DNA of 64,000 bases from Bosea sp. RAC05 (GCF_001713455.1 NZ_CP016464.1:2404001-2468000); one strand, 5' to 3'; positions 43,866 through 52,549 are shown, numbered from the stretch's first letter. Numbers and translations: made by a program. The notes: generated from the sequence alone by a model not told the origin.

Positions 43866-45260
43866 TCAGGCGTCGAGAAAGGGCATCTCGCCCCGCGGCG
43901 GCGCGATGTCGGCATTCGCAGCCACCATCCGTCGCCAGACCGCTTCCGTCACCGCCTGCGCCTCCGCCAGCAGCGCCGGCTCGTCCACGGTCAGCACCTT
44001 GCGGTCGCGCATGACGAAGGCGCCGTCGACCATCACCGAATGGACGACGCCGGGATGGGCGTAGTTCACGATGTTGGAGGTCAGCCGCAGGATCGGGCGC
44101 AGCGCCGGCTGGTCGAGGTCGAGCAGGGTGATGTCCGCCTTCTTGCCAACGTCGAGCGAGCCGATCCGGTCCAGCGCGCCGAGCGTGCGGGCGCCGTTGC
44201 GCGTCGCCATGTCGAGCACGGCTTGCGGCTGCGGATCGACGCCGCCCTCCTGCGCGCGGCCGAAGCCGGCCCGGTGCACGATCATGCCGATCTTCATCGC
44301 CTGGAACATGTCCTCGGTCATGTTGTCGGTGCCGAGCGCGATATTGACCCCGGCGTCCCGGATCGGCCCGATCAGCACGCGATGCGGCCCCTTGCGGGAG
44401 GAGGGCGCCGGGTTGTGCGCCATGTGGACGCCGCGCTGCGCCAGCAATTCGATGTCCTCGCGCGTGCAGAAGGTCCAGTGCGCGCAGGTCAGGTCCGGCC
44501 CGAGGAAACCCTCGCGCTCCAGATAGAAGGCCGGTGTCAGCCCGTGCGCGGCCTTCACCGCCGCGACCTCGCCGGGGCTCTGGGCGAGGTGGCAGGTGCG
44601 CGTCAGATTATGGCGGGCGGCGAGGTCCATGATCTCCGCCAGCATGGCGGGCGAGCAGTTGTCGGGGGCATGCGCCGCGACCTGGCAGCTCACCCGGCCG
44701 TCGCGCGCGCCGTGCCAGGTCTCGATCAGCTCCTGCGTGCGCTCGAGGAACTGCCGCCCGAAGGCCTCGTCGATCCCGTATTCGCCGAAGCGGATCTTGC
44801 GCGTGTCGATGTCGGCGCAGCTTTCCGAGAGCCAGAGCCGCAGGCCGGTATCTGCCATCGCGCCGGCATAGGAGGGGACATGGCGGAACGGGTCGACCAG
44901 TGTGGTCGTGCCGCTGCGGATCGCCTCCAGGCAGCCGAGCGCGGCCATCACCGCCCGCTCATGGTCGCTCATCGTGTAGGAGATCGGCGACATGTAGCGG
45001 TAGATGATCTCGCCGTCCCAGTCCTCGACCGTGCCGCGCAGCGCCGTCAGCACCGTATGCGTATGCGCGTTGACGAAGCCGGGCAGAACGGCCAGGCCGC
45101 GCCCCGCCATCCGCTCATGCGTCGGAAAATCCCGCTCCAGCGTGGCGGTCTCGCCGATGGCGGCGATCCGGTCGCCAGTGATGGCGATCGCGGCGTCCTG
45201 CAGGATGCGCCGCTCCTCGTCGCAGGTGACGATGGTGGCGCCGGTGATGAGCAGGTTCAT
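43866..45260 (-). CDS. Amidohydrolase (TrzA/AtzA/SsnA-type deaminase superfamily)
   Basis: 464 aa; ATG at 45260 overlaps the deacetylase stop (ATGA). Metal ligands: H66/H68 (GFVNAHTHTVLTA), His in TCHLAQSPGE, His in CAHWTFCTRED, and Asp in ALGTDNMTEDMFQAMKIG. This is the chlorohydrolase/cyclic-amidine deaminase branch (guanine deaminase, MTA/SAH deaminase, triazine hydrolases, creatinine/isoxanthopterin-type deaminases). It probably deaminates or opens an N-heterocycle. Coupled to a CE4-fold hydrolase. Confidence 0.93.
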   Translation of the reverse strand: MNLLITGATIVTCDEERRILQDAAIAITGDRIAAIGETATLERDFPTHERMAGRGLAVLPGFVNAHTHTVLTALRGTVEDWDGEIIYRYMSPISYTMSDHERAVMAALGCLEAIRSGTTTLVDPFRHVPSYAGAMADTGLRLWLSESCADIDTRKIRFGEYGIDEAFGRQFLERTQELIETWHGARDGRVSCQVAAHAPDNCSPAMLAEIMDLAARHNLTRTCHLAQSPGEVAAVKAAHGLTPAFYLEREGFLGPDLTCAHWTFCTREDIELLAQRGVHMAHNPAPSSRKGPHRVLIGPIRDAGVNIALGTDNMTEDMFQAMKIGMIVHRAGFGRAQEGGVDPQPQAVLDMATRNGARTLGALDRIGSLDVGKKADITLLDLDQPALRPILRLTSNIVNYAHPGVVHSVMVDGAFVMRDRKVLTVDEPALLAEAQAVTEAVWRRMVAANADIAPPRGEMPFLDA

Positions 45261-46159
45261 GACGGCGTCCGCTGGTTGGAGAGACCCGCGGTCGCCGCCT
45301 TCTCTTGCGCCACGAAATGCTCCGCGATCTCGCGTCCCGTCGCGATCCAGACATCGCCGAAGCCGCGGGCCCGCGCCAGGAAATCGCGCATGATGCCGAA
45401 GCGCATCGGCCTCCCCGAGACCTGCGGATGCATGACCATGCTGACCAGCCCGCCCCATTCGCGCGTCTGGTCGAGTTCGCCGTTCCAGATCGAGAGCACA
45501 TGCTCGCTGGGGAACATCGGGCGCGGGCTGAAGCGCTGCGACAGCCCGTAGAGCCAGTCGTCGAAGGAGGCGTTGATCGGCAGTTCCACCACGCCGGCCG
45601 ATCCGTCGCGCTGCCGGTGCCGGTAGGGCCGGATGTCGTCGCGGAACGAGGAGGAATAGAGGATGCCGCGTTCGCGCAGATAGGTCAGGAGCGCGTCGTA
45701 GTTCTCGCCGCCGGCCGCCCGGTAGCCGACCGGGACCACGCCGAGCACGCGCTTCAGCGCCTCCATCCCCTTCTCGAACTCCTCGACGTCCTCGTCGAAA
45801 TCGGCGGGGTCGGGGCGCTTGTGCAGATAGCCGTGATGGCCGATCTCGTGCCCGTCGCGGACGATCGCCTCGCACATCGCCGGATGCACATCGACGATCC
45901 AGCCCGGGATGAAGAAGGTCGCCTTGATCTCGACCGATCGCAGATGGCCGAGGATCTTCGGCACGCCGACGCGCTCCTCGTAGCCGCCGAAGGAGAGCGT
46001 CACCAGCCGGTCGGTGTTGGCGGCGTCGTGCTGCAGCCAGGCGGTCTCGCCATCGACGTCGAAGGCCGGAAACAGCGCGCAGCTCTTGCCGGCGGGCCAG
46101 GGATAGTCCGGCGCCGGGTCGGCGGGATTGGCGATCCGCATCGGGAAGACGGGCGTCAT
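45257..46159 (-). CDS. Polysaccharide-deacetylase-fold hydrolase (HP0310/PgdA-like)
   Basis: 300 aa. NodB/CE4 fold with a metal-site pattern: D34/D36 (LFPAFDVDGETAWL) and IGHHGYLHKRP (His108, His109, His113). The segment VPVGYRAAGGENYDALLTYL and the C-terminal WGGLVSMVMHPQVSGRPMRF are those of HP0310/allantoinase-like CE4 enzymes that act on small C-N compounds rather than chitin. It has no signal peptide, so cytoplasmic. First gene of a two-gene operon with the amidohydrolase. Confidence 0.88.
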   Translation of the reverse strand: MTPVFPMRIANPADPAPDYPWPAGKSCALFPAFDVDGETAWLQHDAANTDRLVTLSFGGYEERVGVPKILGHLRSVEIKATFFIPGWIVDVHPAMCEAIVRDGHEIGHHGYLHKRPDPADFDEDVEEFEKGMEALKRVLGVVPVGYRAAGGENYDALLTYLRERGILYSSSFRDDIRPYRHRQRDGSAGVVELPINASFDDWLYGLSQRFSPRPMFPSEHVLSIWNGELDQTREWGGLVSMVMHPQVSGRPMRFGIMRDFLARARGFGDVWIATGREIAEHFVAQEKAATAGLSNQRTPS

Positions 46160-46271
46160 CGTAACCTCTCCTCGCGCGAGGCCAACCGCGCCTCACGGTA
46201 CGAGGATAGCAAGGCGCATGAGCCCGGCGAGCCGGTCGGCGCACGCGCCGCTATGATTTATGGCGCGGCTC

Positions 46272-46288
46272 TATTCGCCCCGGTGATA
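46272..46288. promoter_or_regulatory. Candidate LysR site TAT-N11-ATA upstream of deacetylase/amidohydrolase operon
   Basis: TAT-TCGCCCCGGTG-ATA, flanked by C and G to give CTAT-N11-ATAG. It shares TATTCGCC-N6-ATAGC with the site upstream of the RidA operon. About 115 bp upstream of the deacetylase start at 46159. Confidence 0.55.
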
Positions 46289-46419
46289 GCGCCGGGCCTC
46301 GGGGAGAGCGACCAGCCCTCAGGCAACATGGCCCCGCACCGATCGAACCGGCGTGTTGCCGCATAAACAGGCAGATGCCGAGCGAGTGGGCCGAGATGCC
46401 TTACGATACGTCACGTTGC

Positions 46420-46435
46420 GGCGCAGGTATGCGCC
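46420..46435. promoter_or_regulatory. Dyad upstream of the sigma-54 promoter (possible enhancer)
   Basis: GGCGCA-ggta-TGCGCC is a perfect 6-4-6 inverted repeat about 62 bp upstream of the -24 element at 46497. Position suits an enhancer-binding-protein site, but it is not a canonical NtrC box, so assignment is weak. Confidence 0.35.
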
Positions 46436-46496
46436 TGAGCGGCTTTGCTCAAAACCTTCGGCCGTTTGCCGGCCATTGTGCCCGACGGAAAGCGGT

Positions 46497-46512
46497 TGGC
46501 ACGGCAGTTGCT
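46497..46512 (+). promoter_or_regulatory. Sigma-54 (-24/-12) promoter for the first polyamine-class ABC operon
   Basis: TTGGCACG-GCAG-TTGCT: the TGGCAC at 46497-46502 and TTGCT at 46508-46512 match the full consensus, including the G after TGGCAC. Predicted start site about 46523, about 30 nt before the ATP-binding protein ATG at 46553. Confidence 0.75.
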
Positions 46513-46552
46513 GGCCAGCGGCGCCCACCGGCCGAGGATCGACGTCATTCAG

Positions 46553-47662
46553 ATGGCTGCGCCTGCCCCTTCCGCGACCATGTCCGCCCAGCCGCTGACG
46601 CTCGACGGCATCACGCACAGCTATGGCGGCGGGCTGGCGGTCGACAACGTCACGCTCGAGGTCAAGGGCGGCGAACTCGTCGCGCTGCTCGGCCCCTCCG
46701 GCTGTGGCAAGACCACGCTGCTGCGGATCGTCGCCGGCTTCATCCAGCAGGGCAACGGCAAGGTCCTGATCGACGGCCGTCCGATCGACACCCTGCCGCC
46801 GAACCGCCGCGAGATCGGCATCGTCTTCCAGAACTACGCGCTGTTCCCGCACATGACGGTGGCCGAGAACATCGCCTATGGGCTGGCCGCCCGCGGCGAG
46901 AGCCGCAGCGTTCAGGCCCAGCGCGTCGAGGAAATGCTCGCCACCGTCCAGATGGCGGGCTTCGCTGACCGCAAGCCCAAGCAGCTCTCCGGCGGGCAGC
47001 AGCAGCGTGTCGCGCTGGCGCGGGCACTCGCCATGCGGCCGCGCATCCTCTTGCTGGACGAGCCTTTTGCGGCGCTCGACAAGAACCTTCGCCTCGACAT
47101 GCAGATCGAGATCAAGCGGCTCCAGCGCCAGTTCGCCCTGACCGCGATCATGGTCACGCACGACCAGGACGAGGCGATGGCGATCGCCGACCGTATCGCC
47201 GTGATGAGCCAGGGCCGGATCGAGCAGCTCGGCACGCCGGTTCAGGTCTATGACGAGCCCGCCACGCTGTTCGTCAACAGCTTCATCGGCTCCAGCAACC
47301 TCCTCAGCGGGCAGATCGCGGCGCCTGTCGAGGGCGGTTACGCTGTGACGCTCGGCAACGGTGCCGCCTGGACCGTGCCCTCCGCCGCCCGCTTCGCCCC
47401 CGGCCAGCCGGTTCTCGTGTCGGTCCGCCCCGAGCAGATGCGGCTCGCCGACGAAGCCGGCGAGGGCCGCTTCCCGGTCGAACTCAAGCTCAGCCTGCCG
47501 ATCGGCGGCGAACTGATCCACGACGTCACCAGTGCCGATGGCAGCTCGCTGAAGATTGCCATGTCGCGCCGTCCCGGCATGGCCTCGGGCCGCTCGGGCA
47601 CCGCCTATTGCGGGCTCGCCGACCACGCCCGCCCCGTTCTCTTTCCCGCCTCTCAACCCTGA
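46553..47662 (+). CDS. Spermidine/putrescine-class ABC transporter ATP-binding protein
   Basis: 369 aa from the ATG at 46553 (ATG 46580 also possible; neither has a strong ribosome site). Walker A LLGPSGCGKTT (about 46-56), signature LSGGQQQR, Walker B LLLDEPFAALD, switch VTHDQDEAMAIADR, and a C-terminal TOBE region (LVSVRPEQMRLADEAGEG). First gene of a four-gene ATPase-SBP-permease-permease unit driven by the sigma-54 promoter. The PotA/FbpC class carries polyamines, iron or other small cations; ligand unknown. Confidence 0.95.
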   Translation: MAAPAPSATMSAQPLTLDGITHSYGGGLAVDNVTLEVKGGELVALLGPSGCGKTTLLRIVAGFIQQGNGKVLIDGRPIDTLPPNRREIGIVFQNYALFPHMTVAENIAYGLAARGESRSVQAQRVEEMLATVQMAGFADRKPKQLSGGQQQRVALARALAMRPRILLLDEPFAALDKNLRLDMQIEIKRLQRQFALTAIMVTHDQDEAMAIADRIAVMSQGRIEQLGTPVQVYDEPATLFVNSFIGSSNLLSGQIAAPVEGGYAVTLGNGAAWTVPSAARFAPGQPVLVSVRPEQMRLADEAGEGRFPVELKLSLPIGGELIHDVTSADGSSLKIAMSRRPGMASGRSGTAYCGLADHARPVLFPASQP

Positions 47663-47672
47663 TCCGGAGCCC

Positions 47673-48707
47673 ATGCCGATGACACAGATGAACCGTCGAG
47701 ATCTCCTGGCCGGCGCCGGCGCGCTCGGCCTGGCTTCGCTCCTGCCGCTGCGCGCCAGCGCCTCCGGCAGCCTCACCGCCGCGATCTATCCCGGCACCTG
47801 GGAAGAAGCCTATCGCGGCGTCGTCGCTCCGGCGCTCAAGAAGAACGCCGGCGTCGACGTCGCCTTCGACGCGCTGTTCGCCGTCGATCAGGTCGCCAAG
47901 GTGCGCGCCGCGCGCGGCGTGCCGCCCTTCGACTGCTTCGTTCTCGATCCCGGCCCCGCAGCGGCGGCGCAGGCCGCCGGCCTGTTCGAGCCGATCGATG
48001 CCTCCAAGCTGACCAATGCCGCGAAGATTCCGACGGGCCTGATCAAGTCGCATGGCGTGACCTGCAACGCCCAGGTCGTCGGCATCGCCTACAACCCGAA
48101 GAAGTTCGCCACGCCTCCCAAGGGCTGGGCCGACCTGTTCAAGAGCCCCTATGTCGAGCGGCTGGGCCTCACCGGCTTTCAGACCACCTTTGGCACGGTC
48201 TCAATCATCGAGATGGCGAAGGTCTTCGGCGGCTCCGCCACCAATGTCGAGCCGGTTTTCGCCGAGCTGAAGAAGGCTGTCTCGAAGGCGGCCGCGGTCG
48301 CCGCGCCCGCCGCCATGCCCGGCCTGTTCCAGCAGGGGCAGATCGACATCATGTACACCAACACCAACACGGTCGCGACGCTGAAGGGTCGTGGCGTCGA
48401 CATCGAGTTCATCAAGCCCGAGACCGGCGCGATCACCTTCCAGACCACGCTGCACATCGTGAAGGGCGCCGACAACGTCGCCAACGCCTACAAGTACATC
48501 GACACCGCGATCTCGTCGGATGTTCAGGCCGAGCTGCAGAAGCAGCCCTACAACATGGTCCCGATCAACAAGGACGTGAAGCTGGTCGAGACGCTCGACA
48601 TCAAGTCACTCGATGAACTGGCGACGATGGTCACGCATGACTGGACGGTGATCAACCCGCAGCGCGCCGCCTGGATCGAGCGTTTCAACAAGGAAATCAC
48701 CAAGTAG
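47673..48707 (+). CDS. Spermidine/putrescine-class ABC transporter substrate-binding protein
   Basis: 344 aa from the ATG at 47673 (GGAG seven bases upstream). Twin-arginine signal (MNRRDLLAGAGALGLASLL, then PLRASA), so likely exported folded. Mature part is a PotD/FbpA-type binding fold: TAAIYPGTWEEAYRGVVAP, DCFVLDPGPAAAAQAAGLFE, WADLFKSPYVERLGLTGFQT. No polyamine-specific residues could be checked. Followed 9 bp on by the first permease. Confidence 0.93.
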   Translation: MPMTQMNRRDLLAGAGALGLASLLPLRASASGSLTAAIYPGTWEEAYRGVVAPALKKNAGVDVAFDALFAVDQVAKVRAARGVPPFDCFVLDPGPAAAAQAAGLFEPIDASKLTNAAKIPTGLIKSHGVTCNAQVVGIAYNPKKFATPPKGWADLFKSPYVERLGLTGFQTTFGTVSIIEMAKVFGGSATNVEPVFAELKKAVSKAAAVAAPAAMPGLFQQGQIDIMYTNTNTVATLKGRGVDIEFIKPETGAITFQTTLHIVKGADNVANAYKYIDTAISSDVQAELQKQPYNMVPINKDVKLVETLDIKSLDELATMVTHDWTVINPQRAAWIERFNKEITK

Positions 48708-48716
48708 GACGCCACG

Positions 48717-49589
48717 ATGGCAGGCATGGCTGCAGCGCCCGCCGGGAGCGGTGGTGTTCCGGGGGCCAGGGTCGACTGGCGCCTCGCGGCGCCGCTCGGC
48801 CTGACTTATCTCGCCTTCTTCGCAGCCCCCTTCGCGATCCTGCTCGGCATCAGTTTCTATGCCGATGCCGAGCAGACGCGGCTGGGGCTTGATTCCTGGA
48901 CCAAGTTCTACGGCGATGCCTTCTACCGGAAGGTGATCTTCGACACGCTCAAGCTCGGCGTCTTCGCCGTGCTGGCCACCACGCTGCTCGCCTATCCGCT
49001 CGCGCTGGTCTTCCGGGCGTCGAGCCCGCGCGTGCAGCGCCTGCTGATCTTCATCATCCTGATGCCGCTCCTGACCTCGGTCGTGATCCGCACCTTCGCC
49101 TGGATCGTCATCCTGGCGCGCGAGGGCGTGCTCAACCAGACGCTGATCGGGCTCGGGCTGACCTCGACCCCGCTCAATCTGCTGCAGACCGAGCTCGGCC
49201 TCGTCATCGCGCTGACGCAGATCGAGATGCCGCTGATGCTGCTGCCGCTTCTGACCATCATGAACCAGATGGACCAGAACCTCGTCGATGCCTCGCGCGC
49301 GCTCGGCGCCTCGAAATGGCGGACCTTCTTCCGGGTGATCCTGCCGCTGACGCTGCCGGGCTGGATCGCCGGCGCGACGCTGGTCTTCGCCTCGGCGACG
49401 ACCGCCTTCATCTCGCAATCGGTCATCGGCGGAGCGCGGCTGGTCTATCTGCCCTCGCTGATCTGGCAGCAGTCGATGGTGGTCTACAACTGGCCCTTCG
49501 CGGCGGTCGCCTCGCTGACGCTGCTCTTCACCGTGCTGGCGGGCATCATGGCGCTCGGCTGGCTCGGCCGCTTCGCCAGGACGAGCTGA
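48717..49589 (+). CDS. ABC transporter permease (PotB family)
   Basis: 290 aa, six helices. First helix APLGLTYLAFFAAPFAILLG, EAA loop VDASRALGASKWRTFFRVIL and LPLTLPGWIAGATLVFASAT are typical of PotB-type inner-membrane permeases. Partners the PotC-type permease 10 bp downstream. Confidence 0.94.
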   Translation: MAGMAAAPAGSGGVPGARVDWRLAAPLGLTYLAFFAAPFAILLGISFYADAEQTRLGLDSWTKFYGDAFYRKVIFDTLKLGVFAVLATTLLAYPLALVFRASSPRVQRLLIFIILMPLLTSVVIRTFAWIVILAREGVLNQTLIGLGLTSTPLNLLQTELGLVIALTQIEMPLMLLPLLTIMNQMDQNLVDASRALGASKWRTFFRVILPLTLPGWIAGATLVFASATTAFISQSVIGGARLVYLPSLIWQQSMVVYNWPFAAVASLTLLFTVLAGIMALGWLGRFARTS

Positions 49590-49599
49590 GGAACAGGCC

Positions 49600-50418
49600 A
49601 TGCAGCGCTCCACCCCCGGCGACGTCGCCTACACCTGGATCATCGGCCTGCTCGCGGGCCTCGGCATCCTGATCCTGATCGGGCCGGTGCTGGTCGTGAT
49701 CGCGACCTCCTTCACGACGTCGCAGACGCTGAAATTCCCGCCGCCCGGCCTGTCGCTGCGCTGGTACGGCGAATTGTTCAACCCGGCCCGTTCGGCCCAG
49801 ATTCACACGGCCGCGCTGAACAGTCTCTGGGTCGCAGGCCTCGCCACCGCCATCGGCGGCGTGCTCGCCGTGTTCGCGGCTCTGGCGATCTCACGGGTCG
49901 CGCGGCCCTCGGCACGCGTGCTGGAGGCGAGCTTCCTGTCGCCGCTCGTGCTCCCGACCCTGTCCTACGGCCTCGCCGCGCTGATGTTCTTCTCGGTGCT
50001 CGGCATCAGGCCCTCGCTCAACCTGCTGATCGCGGGCCATCTCGTGGTGATCGCGCCCTTCGTCTTCCGCACCACGCTGGCGAGCCTGTCGCAGCTCGAT
50101 CCGGCGCTGCTCGAGGCCTCCGCCAATCTCGGCGCGAGCCGCCTCTACGGGTTCCGCCGGATCACCCTGCCGCTGATCGCGCCGGGCATCGCGGCGGGCT
50201 GCTTCCTGGCCTTCATCTCCTCGATGGACAATGTCCCGGTCTCGCTCTTCCTCTCGACCGCGCGCACGGCCATGCTGCCGATCCGGATGTGGGGGATGAT
50301 GGAGACGACGCTGGACGTCCGCATCGCCGCCATCGCCGGCGTGCTGATCCTGGCGACGCTGATCCTGATGATCGTGATGGACCGCCTGACCGGCCTGACG
50401 CGGCGGATGAGCGGGTGA
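49600..50418 (+). CDS. ABC transporter permease (PotC family)
   Basis: 272 aa, six helices. PotC features: IATSFTTSQTLKFPPPGLSL followed by RWYGELF near the N-terminus, EAA loop LEASANLGASRLYGFRRITL, and the conserved AFISSMDNVPVSLFLS segment. Completes the transporter. A REP-like palindrome follows before the PuuE-like gene. Confidence 0.94.
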   Translation: MQRSTPGDVAYTWIIGLLAGLGILILIGPVLVVIATSFTTSQTLKFPPPGLSLRWYGELFNPARSAQIHTAALNSLWVAGLATAIGGVLAVFAALAISRVARPSARVLEASFLSPLVLPTLSYGLAALMFFSVLGIRPSLNLLIAGHLVVIAPFVFRTTLASLSQLDPALLEASANLGASRLYGFRRITLPLIAPGIAAGCFLAFISSMDNVPVSLFLSTARTAMLPIRMWGMMETTLDVRIAAIAGVLILATLILMIVMDRLTGLTRRMSG

Positions 50419-50427
50419 TGGGCAGAC

Positions 50428-50507
50428 CGTCATTGCGAGCGCAGCGAAGCAATCCAGCCCCGCGCTCGACGTCGCCTCTGGATTGCTTCGCTATGCTCGC
50501 AATGACG
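50428..50507. repeat. REP-like palindrome, type A copy 1
   Basis: Arms CGTCATTGCGAGCG(C)AGCGA then AGCAATCCAG and its near-perfect complement CTGGATTGCTTCGC...CGCAATGACG surround about 20 bp. Fills the gap between the PotC-type permease and the PuuE-like gene. Both arms are of the short subtype. Confidence 0.85.
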
Positions 50508-50521
50508 CCAGGAGCCCCTCG

Positions 50522-51436
50522 ATGACCATCCCCTATGACCGCGACCTGATCGGCTACGGCGCCAACCCGCCCAACCCGCAATGGCCGGGCGGCGCCCGCA
50601 TCGCGATCAACTTCGTGATGAACTACGAGGAGGGCTCCGAGCCCTCCATCCAGGACGGCGAGGGCTATACCGAGCTCGGCCTGACCGAGGCGAACGGCCT
50701 GCCGACCGGGGTCAAGGGCCGCGACCTCGCCGGCGAGGGCATGTTCGCCTATGGCAGCCGCGTCGGATTCTGGCGGCTGATGCGGCTGTTCCAGGAGCGG
50801 GGACTGCCGATGACGGTGTTCGGCTGCGCGCTCGCCATCGAGCGCAACCCTGACGCCGCCGCCGCGATCCGGGCTTCCGGCTTCGATGTCTGCTGCCATG
50901 GCTGGCGGTGGATCAAGCATTACGACCTGACGGAGGCCGAGGAGCGCGAGCACATCGCCAAAGCGATCAAGTCGCTCGAAGCCACGGTCGGCGAGCGTCC
51001 GCTGGGCTGGTACTGCCGCTATGGGCCCAGCGTGAACACGCGCCGGCTCGTCGTGGAGGAGGGCGGTTTCCTCTACGATTCCGACGCCTATGACGACGAG
51101 TTGCCCTATTGGAAGGTGGTCGACGGCAAGCCGCACCTCGTCGTGCCCTACTCGCTCGTGAACAATGACGGCAAGTTCGGCTCGGGCTTCTTCGGCACCT
51201 CGAACGACTATTTCGACTGGCACAAGGATGCCTTCGACATGCTCTATGCCGAGGGCGCGACCCAACCCAAGATGATGTCGGTCGGCCTGCATATGCGCCT
51301 GATCGGCCATCCCGCCCGCGCGGCGGGCCTCGCGCGCTTCCTCGACTATGTCCAGAAGCATGAGAATGTCTGGGTGACCGGCCGGCTCGACATTGCGAAG
51401 CACTGGGCGAAGACGCATCCTTTCCAGCCGGCCTGA
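50522..51436 (+). CDS. PuuE-type allantoinase-like CE4 hydrolase (copy 1)
   Basis: 304 aa from the ATG at 50522. PuuE features: INFVMNYEEGSEPSIQDGEG, CCHGWRWIKHYDLTEAEERE, GWYCRYGPSVNTRRLVVEEG, GFLYDSDAYDDELPYW and SVGLHMRLIGHPARAAGLAR. PuuE enzymes are metal-independent allantoinases of the NodB fold that open the hydantoin ring. Closest of the three PuuE-like proteins here to the canonical sequence. Located directly behind the sigma-54-controlled transporter, probably in the same transcription unit. Confidence 0.93.
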   Translation: MTIPYDRDLIGYGANPPNPQWPGGARIAINFVMNYEEGSEPSIQDGEGYTELGLTEANGLPTGVKGRDLAGEGMFAYGSRVGFWRLMRLFQERGLPMTVFGCALAIERNPDAAAAIRASGFDVCCHGWRWIKHYDLTEAEEREHIAKAIKSLEATVGERPLGWYCRYGPSVNTRRLVVEEGGFLYDSDAYDDELPYWKVVDGKPHLVVPYSLVNNDGKFGSGFFGTSNDYFDWHKDAFDMLYAEGATQPKMMSVGLHMRLIGHPARAAGLARFLDYVQKHENVWVTGRLDIAKHWAKTHPFQPA

Positions 51437-51446
51437 CGCAACACAC

Positions 51447-51534
51447 CGTCATTGCGAGCGGAGCGAAGCAATCCAGTGACGTAGAGCGCTACGTCCCCTG
51501 AATGGCTTCGTCGCTATCGCTCCTCGCAATGACG
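51447..51534. repeat. REP-like palindrome, type A copy 2
   Basis: Left arm CGTCATTGCGAGCG(G)AGCG then AAGCAATCCAG (short subtype); right arm is of the longer subtype (complement of CGTCATTGCGAGGAGCGATA then GCGACGAAGCC). Lies between the PuuE-like and NHL-repeat genes. Confidence 0.82.
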
Positions 51535-51562
51535 GTCGCGATATCATCGAAGGAACGACACC

Positions 51563-52414
51563 TTGCCCAAGCCCGACCTGATCGTCGCCCTCGGCGATGC
51601 CCGCTACCTGATCGAGCGGCCCTTCGGCTCCTGGCCGCAGAATGCCGGCTTCGTCACCGATGTGACGGTCGATGCCCGCGGGCATGTCTTCGTGATGCTG
51701 CGGCACGACCCGCTGACTCAACCTGACGATCCGCGCGTCGTCGAGCTGTCGCCCGAGGGGGAGTATCTCGGCGGCTGGGGCGGCGATCTGATCGCCGATT
51801 CCCACATGCTCACCGTCGATGCGCAGGGGCGTCTCCTCTGCGTCGACCGCGACATGCATGAGATCGTCATCTGCTCGGCGAGCGGCGAGCGCCTGGGCGG
51901 CCTCGGCCAGCGCGGCGAGCCGCTTTCGCCCTTCAACCACCCCACCGACGTGCATGTCTCGGCCTGGGGCGACATCTATGTCGCCGATGGCTATGCCGCG
52001 AGCCGCATCCACCGCTTCTCGGCCTATGGCGTCCATCTCCAGAGCTGGGGCGAGCATGGCGCCGGCGAGGGTCAGTTCGGCTGGCCGCACGCGCTCTGGA
52101 CCCATGCCGACGGCCGCGTCGTCGTCGTCGACCGCACGCATAATCGCGTCCAGGTCTTCGACCGCAACGGCCAGCACCTCGCGACCTGGAGCCATTTCCG
52201 CGACCCCGTCGCGATCTGGGGCGACGAGGACGGCAACACCTATGTCACCGACACGCAGCCGACCCTGCAGAAGATCGGCCCCCATGGCGAGCGCCTCGGC
52301 CGCTGCCGGCCGTTCCTCAATGGCGCGCATGGCATCTACGGTATGCCGGGCGGCGATATCCTGCTGGCCGAGAGCAATCCCAGCCGGCTGACGCGACTGC
52401 GGCTGCTGGACTAG
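51563..52414 (+). CDS. NHL-repeat beta-propeller protein (peptidylglycine alpha-amidating lyase / SMP-30-like fold)
   Basis: 283 aa from a TTG at 51563 with AAGGA ten bases upstream; no ATG or GTG fits. Repeating NHL blades, e.g. TDVTVDARGHVFVMLRHD, HMLTVDAQGRLLCVDRDMHE, PTDVHVSAWGDIYVADGYAA and WPHALWTHADGRVVVVDRTH, six in all. Such propellers include peptidyl-hydroxyglycine lyase-like and lactonase enzymes. No signal peptide, so cytoplasmic. Between PuuE-like and amidohydrolase genes, it may be a lactonase or lyase of the same pathway; inference. Confidence 0.85.
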   Translation: MPKPDLIVALGDARYLIERPFGSWPQNAGFVTDVTVDARGHVFVMLRHDPLTQPDDPRVVELSPEGEYLGGWGGDLIADSHMLTVDAQGRLLCVDRDMHEIVICSASGERLGGLGQRGEPLSPFNHPTDVHVSAWGDIYVADGYAASRIHRFSAYGVHLQSWGEHGAGEGQFGWPHALWTHADGRVVVVDRTHNRVQVFDRNGQHLATWSHFRDPVAIWGDEDGNTYVTDTQPTLQKIGPHGERLGRCRPFLNGAHGIYGMPGGDILLAESNPSRLTRLRLLD

Positions 52415-52435
52415 CGTTCTGCAGACAGCCCGAAC

Positions 52436-52520
52436 CGTCATTGCGAGGAGCGAAGCGACGAAGCAATCCAGGGGCGTCGCGCGAGTGCTTCTGGATTGCT
52501 TCGCTTCGCTCGCAATGACG
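52436..52520. repeat. REP-like palindrome, type A copy 3
   Basis: Left arm of the longer subtype (CGTCATTGCGAGGAGCGAAG then CGACGAAGCAATCC), right arm of the short subtype (CTGGATTGCTTCGCTTCGCT then CGCAATGACG). Lies between the NHL-repeat and amidohydrolase genes. Confidence 0.82.
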
Positions 52521-52549
52521 GCAGCCCCACGCGACATCCAGGAATGGCC

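Larger units (their letters stand above)
46160..46552. other. Divergent promoter region (393 bp, no gene)
   Basis: No convincing coding sequence. It separates the minus-strand deacetylase/amidohydrolase operon from the plus-strand polyamine-class ABC operon. It holds the LysR-like site at 46272-46288 near the minus operon, a GGCGCA-ggta-TGCGCC dyad at 46420-46435, and the sigma-54 promoter at 46497-46512 near the plus operon. Confidence 0.8.

Noticed and set aside
46160..46552. Short open frames in the divergent region as a small gene
   Set aside because: They lack a ribosome site and coherent composition, and overlap the sigma-54 promoter.
50428..52520. Three similar repeats considered as a CRISPR or transposon footprint
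   Set aside because: Spacing is about 1 kb with genes between, each unit is a palindrome of about 85 bp, and there are no spacers, transposase or target duplications. They are REP-like elements.
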